This document shows, piece after piece, positions 38,844 through 48,361 of a stretch of 64,000 nucleotides of DNA (position 1 is its first letter; each line of letters starts with the position of its first letter). The DNA is taken from positions 4,278,001 to 4,342,000 of the forward strand of contig NZ_CP107958.1 in NCBI RefSeq assembly GCF_036075115.1. Direction: 5' to 3'. This DNA is from Streptomyces sp. NBC_00377. Lineage in GTDB: Bacteria; Actinomycetota; Actinomycetes; Streptomycetales; Streptomycetaceae. Made by a program: the position numbers and the translations under genes. The notes below the pieces were generated by a model. That model ran no database searches. It worked only from the letters and a program-made list of their open reading frames with translations, and was not told the DNA's origin.

Positions 38844-40605
38844 GACCCCTCCTGGGCCGTACGGCCTGCGGCCTCGGCCAGTTCGCAGTGCAACAGCGAG
38901 AACAGCAGCCCTTCACGGTGCTGCCGGCGCAGCGTCGGCAGCAGCCGGTCCAGGGCCGGCCCGTCCACGTCGTCGAGATCGGGTTCGCCGCTCAGCTGCC
39001 GCAGCAGCCGGGTGAGCACGGCTTCCAGCCAGCCGCTGTCGCACCAGCGCCCGACCGGGTTCTCCAGCCACAGGTGCAGGGCGGCCGAGGCCGCGTAGAG
39101 CTGCGTGTAGGCGCGGGCTAGCGCGAAGGCGCGTTCGGGCACGTCGCGGGCGGAGGGCCGGTGGGCGGCGAGTTCGTCGTGCAGTTCCCCGGCCAGGACG
39201 AGCAGCCGTCCGGCCTGTGCGGCGACGGCGCTGTCCGGTTCCTGGGCGCGGATCCGGTCCACGGCGGCCGGCAGCGCCTGTACGACGCTGCAACCGGACC
39301 GCGCGTACAGGGTCAGGGCGTCCGGGTCGAGCGCGGGGGGCGGTGCGTCGAGCCGGGCCGAGGCGGCGACGCCCACCGGGTCGGTGTGCCCGCCGCGCCA
39401 GCCGCGGACGAGGACCGGGAACTGGTTGATGAGGTAGTTGAGGTTGACGACGGTGCTGCCGTCGAAGATGCCGACGATGCGGTGGTCGCGCTCGATCTTC
39501 TGGAACGTGCCCTCGGCGTGGTCGGCGACGAGCATGGCGCGCGCCCCCAGGACCTGCCGCAGGCCGCCGATCAGCTCGTCGCCGACGGTCGGGACCAGGT
39601 ACTTCACGACGGCCGACACGGCGCTCTGTTCACCGGTGAGGGTGTGGATGCCGCGAGTGGCGACCAGGCTGACGGCCTCGACGGCCAGCAGGTCGGCGTA
39701 GGCCTCGGCCAGGGTGCGGCCGGCCTGCGGGAGGTCGGCGAGCCGTCGCCCGTACAGCTCGTGCTGCTCGGCGAAGGCGACCGCCACGCCCAGGGCCTGT
39801 CCTGCCATGCCGAGCGTCATCGCGGAGCAGAGCGTGCGGGTGATCTGGAAGCCCTTGAGGATGATCTCGAGCCCCGCGCCCTCGGCGCCGATCAGTGCCG
39901 ACGCGGGGATCTCGGCGGCCGTGAAGGCGATGCCGCTGATGTCCGCACCGCGCACCCCGTGGGTGGGCAGTGCCGGGACCGGATGCCAACTGCCCGGTGC
40001 GAGCTGTGACTTGTCGACGAGGAAGAGGCTGAATCCACGGGCGCCGCCGGCCGGGTCGGTACGGGCGAGGATGGTCACCAGGTCGGCCCGGGTGGCGTTG
40101 TTGATCAGCCACTTCTCGCCGTCGAGCCGGTAACCGCCCGGGGTGCGTCCGGCGGTCAGTTCACCGGCCAGCAGGTCGCTGCCGTGCGACTGCTCCGTCA
40201 GGGCGAGCGAGACCACCGCGCCGTCCATGACCCGCGCCGCCAGCCGTGCCGCCTGCTCGGGGGTGCCGCCCACCCAGACCGAGACCGCGCCGAGATACGT
40301 CTTGGTGTGCGCGAGCGCGACGGTGAAGTCGCGGCGGCCCAGCGTGCGGATGATCTGTAGCAGTTCCTCGCTGGAGCGCAGTTCACCGCCGAGGCGGGCG
40401 GGCACGAACCACTTCGGCAGGCCGAGCGCGTCGAGCTGACGGCACACCTCGGCGGGGAAGGCCTCCGCCCGGTCCAGCGCGCCGAGCCGGGCGAAGGAGA
40501 ACGCCAGCGCCGGATCGTGCGGATCACCGAATTTGCCCTCCAGGTCCTCGGTGAGCCCGTAGGGGGACCACTCCCGGGCCGTCGTCGCTGTCGTGGCCGC
40601 CGTGG

Positions 40606-40609
<4 letters not shown>
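38840..40609 (-). CDS. Acyl-CoA dehydrogenase-like flavoprotein (first of tandem pair)
   Basis: This 589-residue paralogue of the next gene shows the acyl-CoA dehydrogenase signature VSLALTEQSHGSDLLAGEL near residue 130, the NNATRADLVTILARTD strand, and a flavin-region segment (GSTVVNLNYLINQFP) near 380. Like its neighbour it has a long C-terminal extension. The GTG start overlaps the AMP-ligase stop. The likely role is FAD-dependent desaturation of the acyl starter on its carrier protein. The two dehydrogenases could act in sequence to give a diene, by analogy with the ramoplanin-type pathway. The physical pairing is seen; the order of reactions is inference. Confidence 0.85.
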
Positions 40610-42273
<1,664 letters not shown>

Positions 42274-42327
42274 GTGCCACTCCCCCTGCGTTCGAAGCCG
42301 ACTGGTGGGCCCACCCTCGTCGGCACG

Positions 42328-42345
42328 GCTATCCCGGGCCTATAA
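42328..42345 (-). promoter_or_regulatory. CTAT-N7-CTAT element upstream of the FAAL operon
   Basis: The plus strand reads GCTATCCCGGGCCTATAA, with the two CTAT cores 11 bp apart. In transcription direction it is TTATAGGCCCGGGATAGC. It is 55-72 bp before the FAAL start. The last ATAG includes the TAG stop codon of the upstream dehydratase gene (42329-42331), so the element straddles the end of the polyketide operon. Confidence 0.6.
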
Positions 42346-42745
42346 ATGCGGGTCCGGCCGCGGTCCGGTACCGCAGCCGCAGATCGGCCACCCGTCCCCG
42401 GTTGGTGGCCACCCTGCCCTTGACCCGCAGGCCTTCCGGTGTCTCGGTGATCTCGACGTCGACGAACACCCGGTCGCCCGGGTGGACGGGGTGGCGGAAG
42501 CGGCACCGGTCCATGGCGGCCAGCGCCACCTCGCGGGCGGGTCCCGCCCACTCCTGGACGGCGCGGTCGACGGCCTCCACGAGATAGAGGCCGGGCAGCA
42601 CCGGAAAACCCGGGTAGTGCCCTGCGACGGTGGGATCCGCGGCGGCCTCGGCGACGGTGAAGGCGACGGCGGCGGAGTGCGCGCCTCGGCGCATGACGTC
42701 GAGGTCGGCGGTGTTGGCGACGGCCTGTGTACCGGTAGCGGTCAT
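42329..42745 (-). CDS. Hot-dog fold beta-hydroxyacyl-ACP dehydratase
   Basis: This 138-residue single hot-dog protein has the catalytic His in AGHYPGFPVLPGLYLVEAVD near residue 46 and the acidic residue in LVEAVDRAV near 61. It is a paralogue of the dehydratase at 45597-46025 (shared GHYPGFPVxPG and MDRCRFRxPVxPGDRV). It would dehydrate 3-hydroxyacyl-ACP intermediates during reductive polyketide chain extension. I chose ATG 42745 (MTATGTQAVANT); the frame continues upstream only through the tandem-repeat region. It is the last gene of the polyketide operon and is separated from the isomerase by a 792-bp repeat-filled gap. Confidence 0.85.
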   Translation of the reverse strand: MTATGTQAVANTADLDVMRRGAHSAAVAFTVAEAAADPTVAGHYPGFPVLPGLYLVEAVDRAVQEWAGPAREVALAAMDRCRFRHPVHPGDRVFVDVEITETPEGLRVKGRVATNRGRVADLRLRYRTAAGPAFIGPG

Positions 42746-42832
42746 GACGTTCCGTCCTGTGGGAGTCCACGTGAATGCCCACGTGGGAGTACGGCGGGCG
42801 GGCCCTTTGACAGCCCGCCGGCGCGCGGCGGC

Positions 42833-43028
42833 GAGATCTCCGGGAGACCGCCTGCGAGGGGCGTCGAGGTCTCCCGGGGACCGCCGGCGCGCGGCGGCGA
42901 GATCTCCGGGAGACCACCGGCGAGGGGCGCGAGGTCTCCGGGGGACCGCCGGCGAGCGGCGGCGAGGTTTCGGGAGACCGCCTGCGAGGGGCGCGAGGTC
43001 TCCCGGGGACCGCCGGCGAGCGGCGGCC
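42833..43028. repeat. Tandem repeat array, ~32-bp period (about six units)
   Basis: Cores of the form GAGRTCTCCSGGRGACC recur at 42833, 42866, 42899, 42931, 42964 and 42995, a spacing of 31-33 bp. They also alternate in a 65-66-bp higher-order unit: CGCCTGCGAGGGG follows in some and CGCCGGCGAGCGG or CGCGCGG in others. Each core is a near-palindrome (GGTCTCCCGGGGACC) able to form a hairpin. The array sits in the untranslated gap upstream of the last dehydratase gene. No coding role is supported. Confidence 0.8.
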
Positions 43029-43189
43029 ATGATGTGGGGAGCCGCCGTACCGGGGGGACCGGACGGCAGCCTGACGCTGCGGAATGCCGCCGCCCCCCGG
43101 GCCGGCAAGGGGGGCCGGCCGTGCGAGGGGCCCACGAGCCGTGCGAGGGGCCGTGCCGCCCGGTGGCCCCGCCGCCCGGCGGCAGCCGC

Positions 43190-43608
43190 AACCACCCGCG
43201 TGGCCGCCCGAGAACGACGAACCGTACGGGAACCCCACGGATACGCGGCAGCGGTCCACGTCCCCGCCCGTCAGCCGCAGCCGCCCGCGTGGCCCTCGTC
43301 GAACGACGAACCGTACGGGAACCCCACGGATACGCGGCAGCGGTCCACGTCCCCGCCCGTCAGGCGCAGCCGCCCGCGTGGCCCTCGTCGAACGACGAAC
43401 CGTACGGGAACCCCACGGATACGCGGCAGCGGTCCACGTCCCCGCCCGTCAGCCGCAGCCGCCCGCGTGGCCCTCGTCGAACGACGAACCGTACGGGAAC
43501 CCCACGGATGCACGGCAGTGGTCCACGTCCCCGCCCGTCAGCCGCAGCCGCCCGCGTGGCCGTCGTCGAACGACGGGCCGTGCGGGAGCTCCTCGGATGC
43601 GCGGGAGC
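43190..43608. repeat. 89-bp tandem repeat array derived from the isomerase 3' end
   Basis: The motif GAACGACG recurs at 43212, 43301, 43390, 43479 and 43568, exactly 89 bp apart each time. Three middle units are almost identical, the left-most is partly degraded, and the right-most is the true 3' end of the isomerase gene (stop at 43538). On the minus strand the units repeat that protein's last codons (SSFDEGHAGGCG then stop). So the tail of a coding gene together with downstream sequence has been amplified. 89 is not a multiple of three, so the copies do not extend the reading frame. Confidence 0.88.
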
Positions 43609-44254
43609 GGTCGGCTTCCAGAACCTCGCGGGCGGCGGCCGCCGTCACGAAGTCCCGGAGCCGGTCGACGCCCCAGAACTTGTCGTAGTGGACGGTGAAG
43701 AAGGGCACCCCGAACACCCCGTCGCGGTGCACCGCGAGCAGCGCCGCGAGGCCCTCCTCACGCAGCTGCGGATCGTCGGACGCGCCCGCCAACTCGGCAC
43801 TGTCGATGCCGAGTTCCGGACCGAAGGAGCCGATGGTCGCCGGGTCGCAGATGTCCCGGCCCTCCTCCCAGCGGGCCCGCGCGGCGAGCGCGACGAACTC
43901 CGCGCCCCTGCCGTGCCGCCGGGCGGCGAGGTACCCGAGGTGCGGCACCTCCCACACGGGGTCCCGGTCGACGGGCCACCGGAAGCTCAGCCCGCGCGCC
44001 GCGGCGAGCCGCCGTACGTCCTGGAGGATGTAGCGGTGCTTCGCCGCCGACATCGCCGCGTAGGGGAACTCCCCGCCCGCCGCGTCCAGCATCTTGCGGC
44101 TCAGCTCGTCCGGCTCGCAGAACGGGATCCACTCGATCCGTGCGGCCAGTTCGGGGTGCTCGTCGACGAGTTCGCGGTAGGCGAGCCAGGAGTACGGGCT
44201 GCGCAGCGAGAAGTAGAACCGCGGCGTCACCCGCTTGCGCTTCCCGCTGCTCAC
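43538..44254 (-). CDS. DsbA-like/2-hydroxychromene-2-carboxylate isomerase family protein (putative polyene E/Z isomerase)
   Basis: This 238-residue thioredoxin-fold protein begins with the family's FYFSLRSPYSWLAYRE segment near residue 13 and later shows the cis-Pro loop GVFGVPFFTVHYDKFWGVDRL near 184. There is no CxxC at the active site: SPYS replaces it, as in glutathione-dependent isomerases of the HCCA/FrnE group. Related isomerases occur in type II PKS clusters for polyene and cinnamoyl-lipid chains, where double-bond geometry is adjusted. The ATG overlaps the ketoreductase stop. The C-terminal ~20 residues (FDDGHAGGCG end) lie in the parent unit of an 89-bp tandem array. Confidence 0.8.
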   Translation of the reverse strand: MSSGKRKRVTPRFYFSLRSPYSWLAYRELVDEHPELAARIEWIPFCEPDELSRKMLDAAGGEFPYAAMSAAKHRYILQDVRRLAAARGLSFRWPVDRDPVWEVPHLGYLAARRHGRGAEFVALAARARWEEGRDICDPATIGSFGPELGIDSAELAGASDDPQLREEGLAALLAVHRDGVFGVPFFTVHYDKFWGVDRLRDFVTAAAAREVLEADRSRASEELPHGPSFDDGHAGGCG

Positions 44255-45039
44255 AGCGCGATGCCGCCGTCCACCTGGAACACCTGTCCGGTGACGTAGG
44301 CGGCCTGGTCGGAGACGAGGAAGGAGACGAGCGCGGCGACGTCGGCGGCCGTTCCGAAGCGGCCCAGCGGGATCCGCCCGAGCATCTCCTTGGTGACCTT
44401 CTCCGCCAGGACCGACGTCATGTCGGTGTCGATGAAGCCCGGGGCGACCGTGTTGGCGCGGATGTTGTACCGGCCGCCCTCCTTGGCGAGGGAGCGGGTG
44501 AATCCGATGATGCCGGCCTTGGACGCCGCGTAGTTGGTCTGTGCGGCGTTGCCCGCGACACCGGCGACGGACGACAGGGTCACGACCGCGCCGCCGCGCC
44601 GTTTGATCATCGGGAAGATCACCGAACGGCAGACGTGGTACGTGCCGTCCAGGTTGGTTCCTATCACCGCGTCCCAGTCGTCGTCGGGCATCAGGACGAG
44701 CGGGTTGTCCCGGGTGATCCCGGCCGAGGTGACCGCGGCGGCGACGGGCCCGAACTCGTCCTCGACGCTCGTGACGAACGCCTTGACCTGCTCGCGCTCC
44801 GCGACGTCCACCTTGCGGGCGAACGCCCTGCGGCCCAGGGCGGTGACCTCCTTCGCCACCAGGTCGGCGGCGGCCTCGTCGGAGCGGTAGCAGAACGCGA
44901 TGTCGTAGCCGTCGCTCGCGAGCCGGTTCACGACGGCGCGGCCGATACCGCGCGAGCCGCCGGTGACCAGAGCGACCTTCGCCCCGGTGGTCCCGTCCGG
45001 CCGAGCGGCACGAGCGGCCGGGGAAGTCTCAGCAGTCAT
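44251..45039 (-). CDS. 3-oxoacyl-ACP reductase (FabG-like SDR ketoreductase)
   Basis: This 262-residue classical short-chain dehydrogenase has the NADPH loop VTGGSRGIGRAV near residue 26, the NAG-equivalent AVTSAGITRDNP near 107, Ser in VTLSSVAGVAG near 156, and the catalytic YAASKAGI near 169. It would reduce each beta-keto intermediate to the 3-hydroxyacyl-ACP, ready for dehydration. It is a close match to FabG in length and motifs. It lies between the isomerase and the FabZ-like dehydratase in the polyketide operon. Confidence 0.93.
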   Translation of the reverse strand: MTAETSPAARAARPDGTTGAKVALVTGGSRGIGRAVVNRLASDGYDIAFCYRSDEAAADLVAKEVTALGRRAFARKVDVAEREQVKAFVTSVEDEFGPVAAAVTSAGITRDNPLVLMPDDDWDAVIGTNLDGTYHVCRSVIFPMIKRRGGAVVTLSSVAGVAGNAAQTNYAASKAGIIGFTRSLAKEGGRYNIRANTVAPGFIDTDMTSVLAEKVTKEMLGRIPLGRFGTAADVAALVSFLVSDQAAYVTGQVFQVDGGIAL

Positions 45040-45054
45040 GGTGATGTCCTCCTT

Positions 45055-45600
45055 TCACACAGGCAGGCCCGCGGGCGCGGGCAGCAGTTCGGTGACGTCC
45101 TTGAGGGCGACGACGAAGGCGCCGACGCTCAGGAGCCGGCGGCCGCCGACATGGGTCTCCCCGGCGAGGATGGCGGTGTCCCCGGCCTGCTTGAGCAGAC
45201 GTACGGAGTGTTCGAGGACCTCCCCCGGGTACGCCTGGCCGTCGAAGACCACGTCGTTGATGGCGCCGGCCAGTTCGACCTTGCCGGCGAGCACGTCCGG
45301 GTTCGGCTGCTCCCAGGTGGACAGGAGCACGGCGGACTGCGCCCACGACTCGACGACGAAGGCGATCGGATACGCGTAGTCGGCGGGCGCCGCGTGCTGC
45401 CCGAGCTGCGCGTAGCAGGGCTCGTTGCCGGAGATCGCCTTGTACGCCGTCATGCGCGCGCCGGGGACGACCTCGCCGATCCGGTCGACGAGCAGGATGG
45501 GGAAGCGGTGCGGGATGGTGTTCTTGATCCGGTGGATCCCGTGGAATCCGCCGGTCCCGGCGGTCGCGTGAGGTGCCTCCTCGGGTGCGGACACGTTCAC
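45055..45600 (-). CDS. FabZ-like 3-hydroxyacyl-ACP dehydratase
   Basis: This 181-residue hot-dog protein has the FabZ active-site His in IPHRFPILLVDRI near residue 30 and the acidic residue in FVVESWAQSAV near 83. It is somewhat longer than typical FabZ (about 140-150). It provides trans-2-enoyl-ACP during chain extension. Together with the two smaller paralogous hot-dog proteins it gives three dehydratases in one operon, which suggests work on different chain lengths or as a heterodimer. Confidence 0.88.
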   Translation of the reverse strand: MNVSAPEEAPHATAGTGGFHGIHRIKNTIPHRFPILLVDRIGEVVPGARMTAYKAISGNEPCYAQLGQHAAPADYAYPIAFVVESWAQSAVLLSTWEQPNPDVLAGKVELAGAINDVVFDGQAYPGEVLEHSVRLLKQAGDTAILAGETHVGGRRLLSVGAFVVALKDVTELLPAPAGLPV

Positions 45601-46025
45601 TTGGCCTCTCCTTCGGACGTCGGTGTCGTCGCCGCGCCGGTGCGGCGGTAGCGCAGTCTGATGTCGGCGACGGCTCCGGCCACGGTGAGCGCGGACGCCC
45701 TGGCGGTCAGCAGCCCGCCGTCCTCACCGACGTCGACCGTCACCTCGGTGGAGACCCGGTCGCCGGGGAAGACCGGACGGCGGAAGCGGCAGCGGTCCAT
45801 GGCGACCAGTTCGAGGCCCGCGCCGAGACCGGCGCCGTCCGCCCAGAGCCGGGCGGTGCGGTCGGCGGCCTCGAGCAGGAACACGCCCGGCTGTACCGGG
45901 AAGCCCGGGTAGTGGCCGATGAGCACCGGGTCGCCGGGCTCGGCGACGAAGGCGGTGGTGGCGCCGGACGGCTCGTTGCGCAGCAGCTCCAGGCCGTGCG
46001 CGCCGAGCGCGCTCGCGGGGCTCAC
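45597..46025 (-). CDS. Hot-dog fold beta-hydroxyacyl-ACP dehydratase
   Basis: This 142-residue protein has catalytic His in GHYPGFPVQPGVFLLEAADR near residue 38 and the acidic residue near 51. It is a paralogue of the 42329-42745 product. Both share MDRCRFRRPVFPGDRV-type sequence in the second half. The start overlaps the ACP stop (ATGA) and its end overlaps the FabZ-like gene start, so it is translationally coupled in the operon. The predicted role is dehydration in polyene assembly, possibly as a heterodimer with a partner dehydratase. Confidence 0.85.
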   Translation of the reverse strand: MSPASALGAHGLELLRNEPSGATTAFVAEPGDPVLIGHYPGFPVQPGVFLLEAADRTARLWADGAGLGAGLELVAMDRCRFRRPVFPGDRVSTEVTVDVGEDGGLLTARASALTVAGAVADIRLRYRRTGAATTPTSEGEAK

Positions 46026-46315
46026 GCGGCCCCCTCCTTCTCCTTCAGCTTGCTCTGGAGCAGCTCGTAGGTGCCCCGCAGGGAGGTGATGGCGACGAGT
46101 TCGGCCTCGGCCATCTTCACCGCGTACTCCCGCTCCAGGCGCACGGTTATCTCCAGGGCCATCAGCGAGTCCACGTCGAGGTCGTCGACGAAGTGGGCCT
46201 CGTCGGTCACCTCCGTGGCGTCGAGGTCGAGGATCTCCGCGACGAGGACGCGCAGTTCCTCCTTGTCGAGGGCGCGGGTGCCGGTGGCGTCGCTGCTGAC
46301 TGTGGTCTCGGTCAT
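46022..46315 (-). CDS. Acyl carrier protein of the reducing type II PKS
   Basis: This 97-residue carrier protein has the phosphopantetheine Ser in VDDLDVDSLMALEITV near residue 50. The ATG at 46315 gives a normal ACP; the open frame upstream is an Arg-rich extension without support. A 115-bp gap with no recognisable feature separates it from the KS-like gene upstream. One of two ACPs in this operon, which may serve different ketosynthase pairs or different stages. Confidence 0.92.
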   Translation of the reverse strand: MTETTVSSDATGTRALDKEELRVLVAEILDLDATEVTDEAHFVDDLDVDSLMALEITVRLEREYAVKMAEAELVAITSLRGTYELLQSKLKEKEGAA

Positions 46316-46430
46316 GGTCGTCTTCCGTTCGAGGATGCGTCGGACTGGGGCGGCGGGCGCGGCGTACAGGGCCCGGACGAGCAGGCGGCGGGTGCGGTAG
46401 GCGCGGCGGCGGGCGGTCGGCAGCACGGGT

Positions 46431-47501
46431 TCAGACCCGCAGCAGCGTGCAGCCCGCCTGGCCGTCGGGGTCGACGGAGGTGACCAGGGCCACCCCGCCG
46501 GGTTCGGTGACGCAGAGCGCGGCGGCCAGCTGGAAGGCGGCGGACGCGGCGGAGGCGTCGCCGATGAGCCGGCGCAGGCGCAGGCGGCGGGGCCGGTGCG
46601 GGCCGAACACCTCGTTGAGGGCGGCCTCCTCGCGTCCGCCGAGGGCGCCGCCGGTGTCGCTCGGCACGATCAGCGACACGTCCTCGGGCTCCGCGCCTGC
46701 CTCCTTGAGCGCCTCGGTGACGGCCCGTACGACGGCCTGCTGGGCGCCCTCCGGCTCCGGGAACCCGAGGAAGCGGCTGCCGAGCAGCGTGGCCAGCGGG
46801 CTGCGCCCGTACGCCTCTGCACGGCTGCGCGGTTCGAGGAGGAACAGCGCACAGCCCTCGCCGAGCGGTCCCGCGGAGCGTCGGGGGGTGTCCTGTCTGC
46901 CCCGGTACTCCAGCCAGGCGCGGTCGGCCGAGTACTCCTCGACGGCCCCGCACAGCACGGCCTCGCAGTGGCCCTGCCGCAGCAGCCGCGACGCGTAGTT
47001 CAGGGCCAGCAGTCCGGTCAGTGCGCCGCCGGCCACGGTGGCGTTGGGGCCGCGCAGGGTGTGCCAGATGGCGCTCTGTCCGGCCGCCCGGTTCATCACC
47101 GTGTTGGGGAAGCGGGCCGGGTCGACGTGGAAGGGCTTCTCCCCGGTGAGGGAGTCACGGGTGAAGTCCATGATGCTCTGCACGCTGCCGTGGCCGGTAC
47201 CGAGCACCATGCCGATGCCGTCGGGCCGGTCTCCGGCGAGGCCGCCGCCGGCGGTCTCCAGGAGCATGCCGGTGGTGGTGACGGCGATGGCGGTGGCCCG
47301 GTCCATGGACCGGGTGCCCTTGCGGCCGAGGATCGCGCGCGCGTCGAACTCCGGTATCTCACCGGCCCGCCGGTACGGTCCCTGACCGGACGCGGTCGTG
47401 GCGTCCCGGCCCGCGCGCACCCCGTCGGCGAACGCCTCGGCGCCGAGCCCGTACGGCGATCCCGTGGACCATCCGGACACGACAAGACTGTCTGCGGTCA
47501 T
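46431..47501 (-). CDS. Ketosynthase-like protein lacking the active-site Cys (chain-length-factor-like)
   Basis: This 356-residue thiolase-fold protein aligns with ketosynthases (GHGSVQSIMDF, AAGQSAIWHTLRGPNATVAGGALTGLLAL near residue 150). The catalytic Cys position reads GGALTG, with Gly, and the HGTGT and second His motifs are missing. It therefore cannot carry out decarboxylative condensation itself. Chain-length factors, or KS-beta subunits, have this character and pair with an active ketosynthase. Its probable partner is one of the three intact ketosynthases in the operon; which one cannot be read from the sequence. Start overlaps the stop of no gene, but its own stop precedes a 115-bp gap. 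Confidence 0.78.
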   Translation of the reverse strand: MTADSLVVSGWSTGSPYGLGAEAFADGVRAGRDATTASGQGPYRRAGEIPEFDARAILGRKGTRSMDRATAIAVTTTGMLLETAGGGLAGDRPDGIGMVLGTGHGSVQSIMDFTRDSLTGEKPFHVDPARFPNTVMNRAAGQSAIWHTLRGPNATVAGGALTGLLALNYASRLLRQGHCEAVLCGAVEEYSADRAWLEYRGRQDTPRRSAGPLGEGCALFLLEPRSRAEAYGRSPLATLLGSRFLGFPEPEGAQQAVVRAVTEALKEAGAEPEDVSLIVPSDTGGALGGREEAALNEVFGPHRPRRLRLRRLIGDASAASAAFQLAAALCVTEPGGVALVTSVDPDGQAGCTLLRV

Positions 47502-48361
47502 CGTCCCTCGCCCTTCGGCGCGTTGTCGGTGGTGCCGGTTCCGGCGGGGCCCCAGGCCCCGGCGGCGGCATGCAGTTCGGCGCCGTCCACGCCGATGGTG
47601 TTGCCGCTGATCCAGGACGAGTCGGTGCGCGAGAGCACCGCGATCGCCTCGGCGACGTCGTCGGGCCTGGTCAGCCGGGAGTGCGGGTTGTTCACCGCGG
47701 CGCGCGCGACATAGCCGGCGTGCTCGGGGATGGCCTGGAGCGCGGGCGTCAGCGTGACACCGGCCCGCAGTGCGTTGACGGCGATGCCCTGCGGCGCCAA
47801 CTCGCAGGCGAGCTGCCGGACATGGGCTTCCAGGGCGCTCTTGGCGGCGGAGACCGCGCCGTAGCTGGGCAGCGCCTGCACGACGCCCGCGCTGGTCATC
47901 GCGTAGATCTTGGAACCGCTGCGCAGCAGTCCGGCCCGGTGCAGGTCCTGCGTCCAGTAGACGAGGCTGTGCGCCATGACGTCGAGGGTCATCTCCAGCT
48001 GACGGGGGGCGATGGGCCGCTCCCAGCCCTCGCGGGGCAGGAACGGCACGAGCGTGCCGAAGGCGAGGGAGTGCACCAGGATGCGGATGCCGCCGGTGGA
48101 GCCGGTCAGTTCGGCGATCTCGGGCACCAGCCGGTCGCGGGTGGCGCGGCTCGCGGCGTTCGCGTTGTGGAAGGACACCTCGACGCCGTGCCCGCGGATC
48201 TCCTCGACGAGTGCCGCGACCTCCTCGTCACGGGCCGCGGTGTCGAAGTGCACCCCGACGACGTTGACCCCCTCGCGGGCCAGGCCGAGGCTGATGGCCC
48301 GGCCGATTCCGCTGGAGGCGCCGAGTACCAGGCACCAGCTGCCTTCAAGGGATTTCAGCAT
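47498..48361 (-). CDS. Short-chain dehydrogenase/reductase, FabI/FabL-like
   Basis: This 287-residue SDR has a nucleotide loop LVLGASSGIGRAISLG near residue 13, ILVHSLAFGTLVPF near 94 (reminiscent of the LVHSxA segment of enoyl-ACP reductases) and a YGAVSAAKSALE catalytic motif near 167. It could be an enoyl reductase that saturates selected positions of the chain, or a second ketoreductase. Its start overlaps the upstream KS-like stop by one base (TGATG) and its end overlaps the next gene's start. If it is an enoyl reductase the product would not be a fully conjugated polyene. Confidence 0.75.
   Translation of the reverse strand: MLKSLEGSWCLVLGASSGIGRAISLGLAREGVNVVGVHFDTAARDEEVAALVEEIRGHGVEVSFHNANAASRATRDRLVPEIAELTGSTGGIRILVHSLAFGTLVPFLPREGWERPIAPRQLEMTLDVMAHSLVYWTQDLHRAGLLRSGSKIYAMTSAGVVQALPSYGAVSAAKSALEAHVRQLACELAPQGIAVNALRAGVTLTPALQAIPEHAGYVARAAVNNPHSRLTRPDDVAEAIAVLSRTDSSWISGNTIGVDGAELHAAAGAWGPAGTGTTDNAPKGEGR

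Noticed and set aside
42746..43259. Minus-strand frames through the tandem repeats that could lengthen the dehydratase
   Set aside because: They consist of translated repeat units, change frame between arrays, and add Arg/Pro-rich sequence absent from the paralogous dehydratase at 45597-46025.
42833..43608. Possible CRISPR array
   Set aside because: The units abut one another with no unique spacers, periods are 32 and 89 bp, one array derives from a coding gene, and no cas genes are near.
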